Position numbers and translations under genes: made by a program. Of a stretch of DNA of 64,000 bases, positions 57,144 to 64,000 are shown one piece after another; the first letter of the stretch is position 1; each line of letters begins with the position of its first letter. Origin of the DNA: Paenibacillus agilis (GTDB taxonomy: Bacteria; Bacillota; Bacilli; Paenibacillales; Paenibacillaceae). The stretch covers positions 1 through 64,000 of the forward strand of contig NZ_VNJK01000003.1 of the NCBI RefSeq assembly GCF_007786455.1, written 5' to 3'. The notes below the pieces were generated by a model. That model saw only the letters and a list, made by a program, of their open reading frames with translations. It did not search any database and was not told the DNA's origin.

Positions 57144-57986
57144 ATGAACCCATGGGTTATAGATTGGTGGCCGTTGACACAGCGACTCGTACTGGCTGCA
57201 CTGCTAGGTGGTATTATCGGATTGGAGCGGGAGCGCAGCCGCCACGCAGCAGGTGTACGTACGCACATGCTCGTAAGCATGGGCTCTGCACTTATTATGC
57301 TGTTATCTTTATACGGCTTCTCCATGTTCGTGGACGAAGATAATGTACGAATGGACCCGGCTCGTCTATCTGCGCAAGTGATAAGCGGTATTGGATTCCT
57401 TGGAGCAGGGACGATTATTCGAGACGGATTATCTGTAAAAGGACTTACGACAGCGGCATCGATCTGGGTCGCGGCTGCGATTGGATTATCGGTTGGCGCG
57501 GGGTTTTATTATGGTGCTTTACTGACATGTGTACTTACGATTATTGCGCTTTGGCTGATGAATAAAATGGAGTTTCAGGGCCGTGCGGCGAGTTTGCATT
57601 ATACATTCCGCATTCGTGGCATGGATGATGGAACGCTGCTGTCTTCGATTCGTGAGATGCTTGCTTCGATGAAGGTAGAGATAGACCGAGTTGACGTTAC
57701 GAAGGAGATCGGTGCACAGTCGCGCAAGGTGTGGCAGCAAAGCGAGGCTGGAGCCAGTGGTGTTGAGGTGTCATCTGGAGTAGCTGGAGCAAATGGAACA
57801 GGAACAGCAGGTGCGCAAGGTGCACAGTCTGGAAATGTGGATGGGGTTGAACTTAAGGAAACGGTGACGATGAAACGTCAAACATCGCTTAAGCTTGAGG
57901 TCGTGATTCCACCGAAGCTTGATGCGGTCGATGTGGTGGAGCGGCTTGCGGCAATGGACGAGGTATTGGAAGTCCGAGGCAAATAA
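57144..57986 (+). CDS. MgtC/SapB-family membrane protein
   Basis: 280 residues. The N-terminal membrane domain (about 10-140) has LAALLGGIIGLERERSRHAAGVRTHMLV and ISGIGFLGAGTIIRDGLSVKGLTTAASIW, the MgtC signatures. The C-terminal soluble ACT-like domain (about 150-280) is split by a Gly/Ala/Ser-rich insert of about 40 residues. Pathogen MgtC acts on membrane ATP synthase and magnesium homeostasis; the role of the soil-bacterial forms is unclear. GAAAGGAG precedes the ATG. Confidence 0.92.
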   Translation: MNPWVIDWWPLTQRLVLAALLGGIIGLERERSRHAAGVRTHMLVSMGSALIMLLSLYGFSMFVDEDNVRMDPARLSAQVISGIGFLGAGTIIRDGLSVKGLTTAASIWVAAAIGLSVGAGFYYGALLTCVLTIIALWLMNKMEFQGRAASLHYTFRIRGMDDGTLLSSIREMLASMKVEIDRVDVTKEIGAQSRKVWQQSEAGASGVEVSSGVAGANGTGTAGAQGAQSGNVDGVELKETVTMKRQTSLKLEVVIPPKLDAVDVVERLAAMDEVLEVRGK

Positions 57987-58096
57987 GGGTTGAGGTTATC
58001 GAACTTGCAGGTAGTATCATAGGGGTGTCTTGGTTGGCGCTTGGTCTGTTCAGAACAGGAATCGGACAAGGTTTCGCTTTGGGATGTACTTAGATG

Positions 58097-58126
58097 TTGT
58101 AGGCAACCCCATCCATTTGGTATAAT
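58097..58126 (+). promoter_or_regulatory. Promoter of smpB
   Basis: TTGTAG and TATAAT separated by 18 bp, about 70 bp before smpB. Confidence 0.75.
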
Positions 58127-58196
58127 ATTATTCTACACTTTGCTGGAGTATCTGTTCTGGCGGGTGATAATTATGCTTGGCAATGGAGGGTAGGTT

Positions 58197-58670
58197 ATGT
58201 CGAAGAAGGTTGAGAGCAAGCCGCTGGCTCAGAACAAGAAGGCGTCCCACGATTATTTTATTGAGGACACGTATGAGGCGGGTATCGTGCTGACAGGTAC
58301 GGAGATTAAGTCTTTGCGCAATGGTAGAGCGAATATGAGTGATGCGTTCGCGACGATCCGCAACGGCGAAGCTTTTGTGAACAATATGCATATCAGTCCG
58401 TTCGAGCAGGGCAATCGCCACAATCCGACGGACCCTACACGTGCACGTAAGTTGCTACTGCATAAGTCGCAAATTATGAAGCTGCTTGGACTGACGAAGC
58501 AGGAAGGCTATACGCTTGTGCCGCTTAAGATTTATACGCGCAACGGTTATGCGAAGCTGTTGATTGGTCTTGGCCGTGGTAAGAAGAACTACGACAAGCG
58601 TGAGACATCTGCAAAGCGCGATGCACAGCGTCAGATCCAGCGTGCGCTGCGTGAGAAGCAGAAGTATTAA
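58197..58670 (+). CDS. smpB: SsrA-binding protein SmpB
   Basis: 157 residues, the usual length. [52 protein letters not shown] and [19 protein letters not shown] are family blocks; the basic C-terminal tail enters the mRNA channel. It brings tmRNA to stalled ribosomes. GGAGGGTAGG precedes the ATG. The tmRNA gene follows 286 bp downstream. Confidence 0.98.
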   Translation: MSKKVESKPLAQNKKASHDYFIEDTYEAGIVLTGTEIKSLRNGRANMSDAFATIRNGEAFVNNMHISPFEQGNRHNPTDPTRARKLLLHKSQIMKLLGLTKQEGYTLVPLKIYTRNGYAKLLIGLGRGKKNYDKRETSAKRDAQRQIQRALREKQKY

Positions 58671-58773
58671 ATGCAGCTGTAGTGTTGCAGTTTATTGTGG
58701 CTCGCTAATGTGCCTTGCTTAGCAAGGTCATCCAAGGAAGCGGGTAGCAGCACTGGTAAGAAGATCACTAACA

Positions 58774-58797
58774 CTTATGATGAGTTTGTGTTATAAT
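58774..58797 (+). promoter_or_regulatory. Promoter candidate for ssrA
   Basis: TATAAT at 58792-58797 with a weak CTAACA about 18 bp upstream. It would start ~150 nt before mature tmRNA, and the leader begins with a GC-rich hairpin (58806-58839). Confidence 0.5.
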
Positions 58798-58956
58798 AAA
58801 TTTGTCGGCGGCGGTCAACAGAACTTGCTGAAGCCGCCGGTACCTTGATAATAGAATAAGGTTTGAGTTTGAACATACGATACATTCTATCGATGCTTCG
58901 ACTTCCTTAATCTAAAGACGGTAACCCCAGATGGGTGAGCCAGTCGCTTACACTAT

Positions 58957-59320
58957 GGGGGCGTTTTTGGATTCGACGGGGATAGTTCGAGCATGGGTAG
59001 CGGGTAGTGGGGACGCGTCCGCTTCATCAACGCTAAAGCCTATTAAACGGCAAAACACAAAACAACTACGCTTTAGCAGCTTAATAACCTGTTAGCGTGC
59101 CTCTACTCTCCATCGCCCATGTGGCGGGATAGGGGCTCAACTTTAGTGGGATACGCTGTCACATCTCCGCCTGGGGTGTGCTGAAGAAGACAATCAGGCT
59201 GACCTGAAGGGAATCCGGTAACAGGGAGTTCCTAGGGTGACATCAAAACTGTTACTACACCCGTAGAAGCTCATGTGCCGTTATCTTCGGACAGGGGTTC
59301 GACTCCCCTCGCCTCCACCA
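58957..59320 (+). ncRNA. ssrA: Transfer-messenger RNA (tmRNA)
   Basis: 364 nt. The tRNA-like ends GGGGGCG and CGCCTCC form the acceptor stem; encoded ACCA and the T-arm GGGGTTCGACTCCCC are intact. The 5' GGATTCGACGGGGAT block is conserved. The tag reading frame at 59049-59084 encodes GKTQNNYALAA followed by two stops. With SmpB it rescues stalled ribosomes and tags the peptides for ClpXP and similar proteases. Confidence 0.98.
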
Positions 59321-59326
59321 TCATTA

Positions 59327-59356
59327 AGCCGACCGCATGAGGTCGGCTTTTTGCGT
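59327..59356 (+). terminator. Terminator of ssrA
   Basis: Stem AGCCGACC / GGTCGGCT with a CGCATGA-type loop, followed by T5. Confidence 0.9.
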
Positions 59357-59357
59357 T

Positions 59358-59540
59358 GGAGGCGAATTGAAGGGAGTTAAACCCCTGTAAGGGTTCGTCC
59401 GCGCACAGGTAGCGGTTGAGAAGCTACAAAGGAAATCATCAGCGAACGAGCACGGCGTTGGTGTCAACCGTAAGGCAATACTACAGAGAATAGCATCAGG
59501 GACGGTTAATCTAGACACCAACACCCCCTCGCCTCCACCA
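59358..59540 (+). ncRNA. Candidate structured RNA with tmRNA-like ends (function unknown)
   Basis: 183 bp beginning GGAGGCGA and ending TCGCCTCC-ACCA, so the ends form an 8-bp acceptor-like stem plus CCA. Inside, GTAGC/GCTAC (59409-59427), GTTCG/CGAAC (59393-59447), AACCC/GGGTT (59380-59395) and a 15-bp interrupted stem (59457-59471 with 59502-59522) pair. The last 16 bases repeat the tmRNA 3' end exactly. A strong terminator follows. No promoter is visible, and a terminator lies between it and ssrA. It could equally be a decayed integration scar. Confidence 0.4.
59525..59540 (+). repeat. Direct repeat of the tmRNA 3' end (attachment-site-like)
   Basis: CCCCTCGCCTCCACCA occurs at 59305-59320 (end of ssrA) and again here, 220 bp apart. 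The tmRNA 3' end is a common integrase target, and such repeats mark element ends. Confidence 0.7.
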
Positions 59541-59547
59541 AAAAACC

Positions 59548-59588
59548 AAGAACACCCAGACCGCAAGAGGTCTGGGTGTTCTTTTTTG
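59548..59588 (+). terminator. Strong terminator after the repeated tmRNA tail
   Basis: Perfect 15-bp stem AAGAACACCCAGACC / GGTCTGGGTGTTCTT, 6-nt loop, T-run. Confidence 0.93.
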
Positions 59589-59631
59589 TGCGTGGAGTGA
59601 AGGTTGTCATCGTCGAGTCGCCTCTATTATG

Positions 59632-59669
59632 AAAATCCAACCCACCTGAGGCATGAGGGTTAGATTTTT
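59632..59669. terminator. Second hairpin-terminator candidate in the islet
   Basis: AAAATCCAACCC pairs with GGGTTAGATTTTT with small interruptions; T-runs on both strands would allow use in either direction. The remaining 59670-59797 shows no gene. Confidence 0.55.
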
Positions 59670-59842
59670 GCTATGCTTGCAAGCACTTGAATAATTGGAG
59701 ACGATTTTATGAACGTTATCGTGCAGTTGTTGAATTTTTCCATAAATAAGAGTATCCTTTTTCTAGACGGTATCGTACAGAAGAGGAGGCGAGTGGGATT
59801 CCAAAAGTTATTGTCACGGAGCTTCAATGGATTGAAATAGGG

Positions 59843-60352
59843 ATGAGGCAATTTGCACAAAGCGGAGTAAATGGCTTAGTCATCGAAAAAATGTCATCAG
59901 AATTAGGTTGCAGCAAGAGCAGCTTCTATTGGTATTTCAAAAGTCGGGATGAGTTTATTGCGAGGTTGATAGAACGGTGGGTAGAATTATCGACACAGCA
60001 AGTTATCCTAAGTTCGTCCGAGCCTGAGAATGCAGAGGATCAAATTACGAAGATGCTGATCGAAATGTTCTCTGTGACACGAAAAGGCGATTTTTTATTT
60101 TATTTAAGGAAGCTGAGTGAGGAGGCCACAGCCTTTTATACAATGCTTGAAACGATCGAGCAAACGAGAATGAGCTATGCTGCGGCACTCTTTAAAAAAG
60201 TTGGAATGGATCCCGAAGTTGCTGAGCAAAAATCTCATATTTTATATCACTATTATTTGGGGTGGTATGAACGATTCAAGAAGGATCAGGTTGAAGATGA
60301 AGAACTAGACCGTCATATTAAAATGCTGAGGGCACATTTATTGGGAATGTAA
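59843..60352 (+). CDS. TetR-family regulator (probable start upstream at a non-ATG codon)
   Basis: 169 residues from ATG 59843. The helix-turn-helix has GLVIEKMSSELGCSKSSFYWYFKSRDEF. The ATG has no ribosome site and would cut off most of the first TetR helix. In frame, from ATT 59798, the sequence reads IPKVIVTELQWIEIG, a normal TetR N-terminus, and AGGAGG lies 8 bases before that ATT. The native start may thus be a rare ATT codon or a mutated ATG. It is followed 14 bp later by a DUF3995 gene that it probably controls. Confidence 0.85.
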   Translation: MRQFAQSGVNGLVIEKMSSELGCSKSSFYWYFKSRDEFIARLIERWVELSTQQVILSSSEPENAEDQITKMLIEMFSVTRKGDFLFYLRKLSEEATAFYTMLETIEQTRMSYAAALFKKVGMDPEVAEQKSHILYHYYLGWYERFKKDQVEDEELDRHIKMLRAHLLGM

Positions 60353-60366
60353 AGGGGGGGAGTATA

Positions 60367-60789
60367 ATGGCGAGTATTTTCGCGGGGATTGTAGGCATAA
60401 TTCTGTTTTTACTGAGTGGAATTCATCTGTATTGGGTGGTAGGCGGGAGAAGAGGGTTTCTGGCAGCGATACCAAGCGATGGTTCAGAAATAAAGTTTCG
60501 ACCGACGAAAATGGCTACAGGTGTTGTGGCGGGGGCATTAACTTTAGCAGGTTTGTTTGTGTTAGAGCTTGGAGAAGTCATGGAGGGGCTAATATTCCCT
60601 GATTGGTTATTTCTTTATGGGGGTTGGATTTTATCAGGGGTATTCATTTTACGAGCCGTCGGGGATTTTCGCTGGATTGGCTTCTTTAAGAAACAGAAAG
60701 GTACCTTATTTGCCAAATGGGACACATTATTGTATTCCCCATTATGTCTCTTCATCGGGATATGTTTGATTATCGTAACCATCAGTTGA
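60367..60789 (+). CDS. DUF3995 membrane protein
   Basis: 140 residues, four hydrophobic segments, with LSGIHLYWVVGGRRGFLAAIP near the N-terminus typical of DUF3995. GGGGGGG-AG precedes the ATG. It pairs with the TetR gene. Function unknown. Immediately after its TGA stop, sequence resembling part of tmRNA begins. Confidence 0.8.
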   Translation: MASIFAGIVGIILFLLSGIHLYWVVGGRRGFLAAIPSDGSEIKFRPTKMATGVVAGALTLAGLFVLELGEVMEGLIFPDWLFLYGGWILSGVFILRAVGDFRWIGFFKKQKGTLFAKWDTLLYSPLCLFIGICLIIVTIS

Positions 60790-60852
60790 TAGGGTGATAT
60801 TTCAGGTGAAATCAAAACTGTAACTAGCGCCAGATCTTTGCTCACGTAACGG
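60790..60852 (+). repeat. Decayed tmRNA fragment, copy A
   Basis: TAGGGTGA, then ATCAAAACTGT, ACTA and GCTCA.GT..CG in the same order as tmRNA 59233-59280, with an ~11-base insertion. It starts right after the DUF3995 stop codon. Confidence 0.6.
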
Positions 60853-60891
60853 AATTACATATATTAACTGTAGATTGGCTGGTGAATCTGA

Positions 60892-61254
60892 ATGAGTGAA
60901 AAATTCTGGTTAGTGGTACAATATCCACTGAAAAGTGCGAAAAGCAGTCAACGTGACCACTGGTTAAGAGATAAAGTAATGGAATACTTGGAGATATCTC
61001 TAGCAGATGTTAACTTAGGCTATGTCGATGGCTCAGATATGGGGCAATGCATTTCCGACCCGAAAAAGTATGCTCTTAATATATTTTGTGTTGTTACGGA
61101 AGAAGAACGGAGTATTGCCTTGGTGAAGAGAGTATTAAAAGATAGCAGGCTTGATTATACTCGTATCAAAATCGCTACAATGCCCTATGGAAAAGAAGAA
61201 ACCTATACGCTGAAATATGCATATAAGAAGGGCGTTACTGATTTTTCTCTATAG
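60892..61254 (+). CDS. Hypothetical protein (islet)
   Basis: 120 residues, soluble, mixed charge, no signal or membrane segment. It begins EKFWLVVQYPLKSAKS and contains DVNLGYVDGSDMGQC. The ribosome site is weak (GGTG). I do not recognise the family; small single-domain proteins of this kind in islets are sometimes immunity proteins, but nothing here proves that. Its TAG stop coincides with the start of the next tmRNA-like fragment. Confidence 0.6.
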   Translation: MSEKFWLVVQYPLKSAKSSQRDHWLRDKVMEYLEISLADVNLGYVDGSDMGQCISDPKKYALNIFCVVTEEERSIALVKRVLKDSRLDYTRIKIATMPYGKEETYTLKYAYKKGVTDFSL

Positions 61255-61286
61255 GATGACCTAAAAATGTGACTACATCCGTAGAC
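61252..61286 (+). repeat. Decayed tmRNA fragment, copy B
   Basis: Aligns without gaps to tmRNA 59233-59267: TAGG.TGAC.T.AAAA.TGT.ACTACA.CCGTAGA, about 6 mismatches in 35. It begins at the stop codon of the preceding gene. Confidence 0.7.
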
Positions 61287-61352
61287 AGTGGCGTTTGCTT
61301 ATCTATATCGTATACAATAGGGATAACGTATGAAAGGTAGTGGAGGTATTAG

Positions 61353-61661
61353 ATGAATACTAGATATCGAATTACGAGAAATGCTGACGGTAATCACCCT
61401 GATCAAGTGATGTCTGTTGATGAATATAAAAGCTATTTTGGAACGCAACCGGACTTTGAATATACAAAGGAGTATTCCTTCCGATCGGCTGAAACGACGA
61501 TGACCATTCAAGGAGATTTCTTTCTTTGGCATGTAGGAGAGGCAACAATTCCATTCCGATATTATGAGGGAGATCTCTATGTAGCAGTATCACATGAGAT
61601 TATTTTTCAGAAGATGATAGAAATAGCAGAGCATTTTGATGCGCAATATATAGAAGGCTAA
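61353..61661 (+). CDS. Hypothetical protein (islet)
   Basis: 102 residues, soluble, acidic, rich in aromatic residues (DFEYTKEYSFRSAETT, FFLWHVGEATIPFRYYEGD). A good GTGGAGG site precedes the ATG. No recognised family; the C-terminal half looks like a small alpha/beta fold. Confidence 0.65.
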   Translation: MNTRYRITRNADGNHPDQVMSVDEYKSYFGTQPDFEYTKEYSFRSAETTMTIQGDFFLWHVGEATIPFRYYEGDLYVAVSHEIIFQKMIEIAEHFDAQYIEG

Positions 61662-61725
61662 TGGTAGCTGCGCTTTACAGGAAATCTAAAGTAACGAATC
61701 GTGGATTTGCTGAGGAGCTACAGCT

Positions 61726-61782
61726 CACGTCTCCGCCAAAATCAAGAACACCCAAACCGTATGAGGTCTGGGTGTTTTTTTT
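61726..61782 (+). repeat. Decayed copy C of the tmRNA tail plus its terminator
   Basis: CTC.CGTCTCCGCCAAAA followed by CAAGAACACCCA and the hairpin ACCCAAACC / GGTCTGGGT with T8 resembles 59528-59588 (tail and terminator). The hairpin at 61747-61782 should still act as a terminator. With 59525-59588 it brackets the islet genes. Confidence 0.65.
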
Positions 61783-61830
61783 GGAGTAGGAAAAGGGAGT
61801 GAGTACAGATGTCAGAAGGAGATACATACG

Positions 61831-62625
61831 ATGATTCGAACTTTTGAACCTATAAAAGGCTTGCATAAGATAGTGGACTATATCTGGGTCGTAGACTTCG
61901 ACTTTCTCGAGGATATCAACAGAGAAGATATTATCATGCCGCTGGGGCACATCAATATCATTTTCAATTATAGGTCTGCTTATAGGCTGGTGGGAGAAGA
62001 TCAGGGAGTGGCGATCCCCAACGCGGCTGTGATTGGTCAAATAAAGAGGGCAAAACAGGTTCGATATGGACAACAGTTGTATCAAATTGGGATCTCATTA
62101 ACTCCGTTAGGGTTTATACAATTGTTCGATGTAGCCAGTCTCGAATTGACAGAGCGAATCGTAGATGCTATCGATGTGGACCCCGATCTAGATGATCTGT
62201 ACCGAATGATGATGAATTCTAAAGATGTGAAGCAACATATCACAGCAATCAATCATTATTTATTGCATAAAATAGCTTTGAATAAAAAGAATACTAGCCG
62301 CATAGAGAAAATGCTTACTTATTTAGAACAAGAGTATGAAAGTTTGAACATTGTGAGTATGGCACAATTTTTTTGTATTTCATTAAGTACGTTGGAGCGC
62401 TTTTTCAAAAAACATATTGGACTGACCCCAAAGGCCTATGGAGATATTGTAAAGTTCAGAAAACATGCTGAGGACGAAGGATTGAGGAAGGATATTCAGT
62501 ATCGTTACTATGATCAGTCTCACCTCATCAAAATATCCAAAAAATTTGCAGGCAAAACCGTCAAAGAGTTAGAGAAGCTACCACATGAATTAACCCTTCG
62601 TTATATATGGCATGGTCAGAAGTAG
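61831..62625 (+). CDS. AraC-family transcriptional regulator
   Basis: 264 residues. The N-terminal ~150 residues are a sensor domain of the type seen in AraC proteins starting with a short 'HKIVDYIWVVD' block. The C-terminal AraC helix-turn-helix pair (about 165-250) contains MAQFFCISLSTLERFFKKHIGLTPKAY and YYDQSHLIKISKKF. AGAAGGAG precedes the ATG. It is followed by a small membrane protein gene that may be its target. The ligand is unknown. Confidence 0.85.
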   Translation: MIRTFEPIKGLHKIVDYIWVVDFDFLEDINREDIIMPLGHINIIFNYRSAYRLVGEDQGVAIPNAAVIGQIKRAKQVRYGQQLYQIGISLTPLGFIQLFDVASLELTERIVDAIDVDPDLDDLYRMMMNSKDVKQHITAINHYLLHKIALNKKNTSRIEKMLTYLEQEYESLNIVSMAQFFCISLSTLERFFKKHIGLTPKAYGDIVKFRKHAEDEGLRKDIQYRYYDQSHLIKISKKFAGKTVKELEKLPHELTLRYIWHGQK

Positions 62626-62721
62626 ACAACGTCTGAAAATAGATGCTTGTTTTTTACAATACAGTTTGATTCCTTCCTGCTAATCTTGAGACACACCACT
62701 GGACGAGAGGAAGGGGTAACG

Positions 62722-63114
62722 ATGCAGGACATCATGATCATGGCAAGTTTGCTAGTGTTTTTAAATGTAACATTATTGGCGATATTGGTACCGGGGGGAC
62801 CGATTGAGAATAGAGATTTCTCAGGGCTAAAAGGAGGGGTGTTCTGGGGGTTTAATCTGTTTCTTATCACACTCGGGATCACTTCGTTTATCGCGTGCTA
62901 CCTTTTGTTGATTTCACATCCGTATGCCATTTTCATCACGCAAATAATCGCTGTTCTATACTTTGTCGTGTACATTATTGACTTAGCCGGTATTTTTCCG
63001 AAATCACCGACTAAAATGTCTAAATCACTCATGCTTAGCGAAATTATTAATACCTCAATGGCAGTCTTCCTCTTCCTCTTTGTGACGGTGGTTGGGCATG
63101 GAGTTAGTGGATAG
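62722..63114 (+). CDS. Small integral membrane protein
   Basis: 130 residues from ATG 62722, preceded by AGGAAGGGG; an in-frame ATG at 62647 has no such site. Four hydrophobic segments, with a short loop GGPIENRDFSGLKGG after the first. No recognised family. It lies 96 bp after the AraC gene and probably shares its transcript. Confidence 0.7.
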   Translation: MQDIMIMASLLVFLNVTLLAILVPGGPIENRDFSGLKGGVFWGFNLFLITLGITSFIACYLLLISHPYAIFITQIIAVLYFVVYIIDLAGIFPKSPTKMSKSLMLSEIINTSMAVFLFLFVTVVGHGVSG

Positions 63115-63200
63115 CTAAAGCTAGTTCCAAACGTTGGGAAGGATATAACATTGTGGGCAAAGGTAATGGACATAAATTACTATTATTACTTCCAGTAGTT

Positions 63201-63231
63201 AAAAAGCCGATATATTGAAATCGGCTTTTTA
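63201..63231. terminator. Bidirectional terminator
   Basis: AAAAAGCCGAT / ATCGGCTTTTT with a ~7-nt loop; the T/A runs let it serve both the membrane protein gene and the convergent serine hydrolase. Confidence 0.88.
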
Positions 63232-63284
63232 TTATGGTTTTTTGGACGGATAGACAACCAATTCACATTTGCGGAGCAACATAA

Positions 63285-64000
63285 CTACTGACGTTTCATC
63301 TCAGCTTCTATAATTCCATCAAAACTAACATATCCTGTATCAAAAGACACATTAGCGTTAACAGCTATCACATGACGACCATTACGAGATGCTCTTACAG
63401 CAGTTGTAAATCCATGAGTACTTCCACCATGTCCCCATACGGATGGACCATCATATAGCCTGAACTCTTCAATACCTAGTCCATAGTTTGTGTTCCAAGG
63501 CGTTTCAACAGTTGTCAGCATTTCTTGTAGTTGCTCAGGCTTTAGTAGCCGTCCTCCTAATAGAGCTTCATAAAAAATAACCAAATCCTCAGCTGTCGAG
63601 ATCATTTCTCCGGCTGCATTCAACCAAGTAGGACTATGTTCTGTATAATCATAGAGCTGTTCTGCTGAATGTATGTATCCTCTTGCATGTGCACAAGGAA
63701 TATAAAAATTTTGGTCTGGAAGGGACGTGCATGCAAGTTCTAGTGGATCAATGATTCGTTTTTTTATTTGATAACGATACGGCTCTTCTGTTACTTGTTC
63801 AATAATTTGCCCCACTAGCAGAGTGTTTGTATTGGAATATGCCCATGATGTCCCTGGATCAAACAAAGGTTTGGCGGATAGGGCCTCTTGGATAAGTTCT
63901 TCCACCATAAAGGTACGAAAAGAGTCCTTATGAAATTTGATATAAAAATCCTCGGTGATGTAGTCGGGAATCCCACTCGTATGATTTAATAATTGTCGAA
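63285..64000 (-). CDS. Serine hydrolase, beta-lactamase/PBP4* family (5' end outside the window)
   Basis: At least 238 residues; the frame is open to the window edge, so the N-terminus and the SxxK motif are missing. The visible part starts with RQLLNHTSGIPDYI, the family block after SxxK, then the YxN motif in WAYSNTNTLLVGQIIE, and GHGGSTHGF in place of KTG. Family members are secreted or membrane-bound DD-peptidase-like esterases or lactamases. The substrate is unknown. An internal ATG at 63908 is not a credible start because the homologous sequence continues upstream of it. Confidence 0.88.
   Translation of the reverse strand, partial: RQLLNHTSGIPDYITEDFYIKFHKDSFRTFMVEELIQEALSAKPLFDPGTSWAYSNTNTLLVGQIIEQVTEEPYRYQIKKRIIDPLELACTSLPDQNFYIPCAHARGYIHSAEQLYDYTEHSPTWLNAAGEMISTAEDLVIFYEALLGGRLLKPEQLQEMLTTVETPWNTNYGLGIEEFRLYDGPSVWGHGGSTHGFTTAVRASRNGRHVIAVNANVSFDTGYVSFDGIIEAEMKRQ

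Overview
The window reads as a chromosomal segment of a Bacillota bacterium, most likely Paenibacillus or a close relative. Reasons: Gram-positive ribosome binding sites, TTG/GTG starts, Bacillus-type gene order (hprK-lgt-ppaX-yvoF; yvcD-trxB; rapZ-yvcK-whiA-crh; cggR-gapA-pgk-tpiA-gpmI-eno; secG-rnr-smpB-ssrA) and a c-di-AMP riboswitch in front of a cell-wall-type secreted protein. The species call is an inference from content and order only.

Layout. 1-1043: 3' end of a 23S rRNA gene, then eight tRNA genes (Ser, Met, Val, Thr, Asp, Phe, Tyr, Lys) and a terminator; no 5S gene is seen between them. 1.2-5.7 kb: a PucR-type regulator, the shared sugar-transport ATPase MsmX, and a secreted modular chitinase on the minus strand. 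6.1-9.6 kb: hprK-lgt-ppaX-acyltransferase. 9.8-11 kb: polysaccharide deacetylase lipoprotein. 11.2-18.6 kb: a complete histidine operon (hisZGDBHAF-IE) with its own promoter and terminator. 18.6-26.4 kb: TPR protein, trxB, glcK, rapZ-yvcK-whiA and an HPr/Crh-like protein. 26.8-30.5 kb: a fused anthranilate synthase TrpE(G) behind a leader carrying 11 evenly spaced (G/T)AG-type triplets, then pabB. 30.5-36.2 kb: SIMPL protein, potABCD and an FMN reductase. 36.6-37.6 kb: c-di-AMP riboswitch plus a CAP-domain secreted protein. 37.6-40.2 kb (minus strand): clpP with a CtsR box, tRNA-Arg(CCG), an SMR efflux pair and their TetR regulator. 40.4-48.2 kb: the glycolytic operon under a CggR operator. 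48.3-58.7 kb: methyltransferase, small orphan gene, PadR-DUF1700/DUF4097 pair, pdxK, secG, a very long RNase R, mgtC, smpB. 58.96-59.32 kb: ssrA (tmRNA). 59.3-61.8 kb: an accessory islet at the tmRNA 3' end, with small genes separated by decayed pieces of tmRNA sequence. 61.8-64 kb: AraC regulator, membrane protein and a serine hydrolase cut by the window end.

How it fits together. Much of the window is the carbon-control machinery of a low-GC Gram-positive: HPr kinase (HprK), a Ser46-carrying HPr/Crh protein, glucokinase, RapZ/YvcK and the CggR-controlled lower glycolysis. Translation quality control and RNA decay (RNase R, SmpB, tmRNA) form a second cluster. The best candidates for something undescribed are (1) the TRAP-like leader with a switchable Shine-Dalgarno hairpin in front of a rhizobial-type fused trpE(G), (2) a compact structured, CCA-ended RNA-like element directly behind ssrA and the tmRNA-derived fragments that punctuate the following islet, (3) the roughly 420-residue RG/RGG-rich tail on RNase R, and (4) a Crh-locus protein that has kept the PTS histidine.
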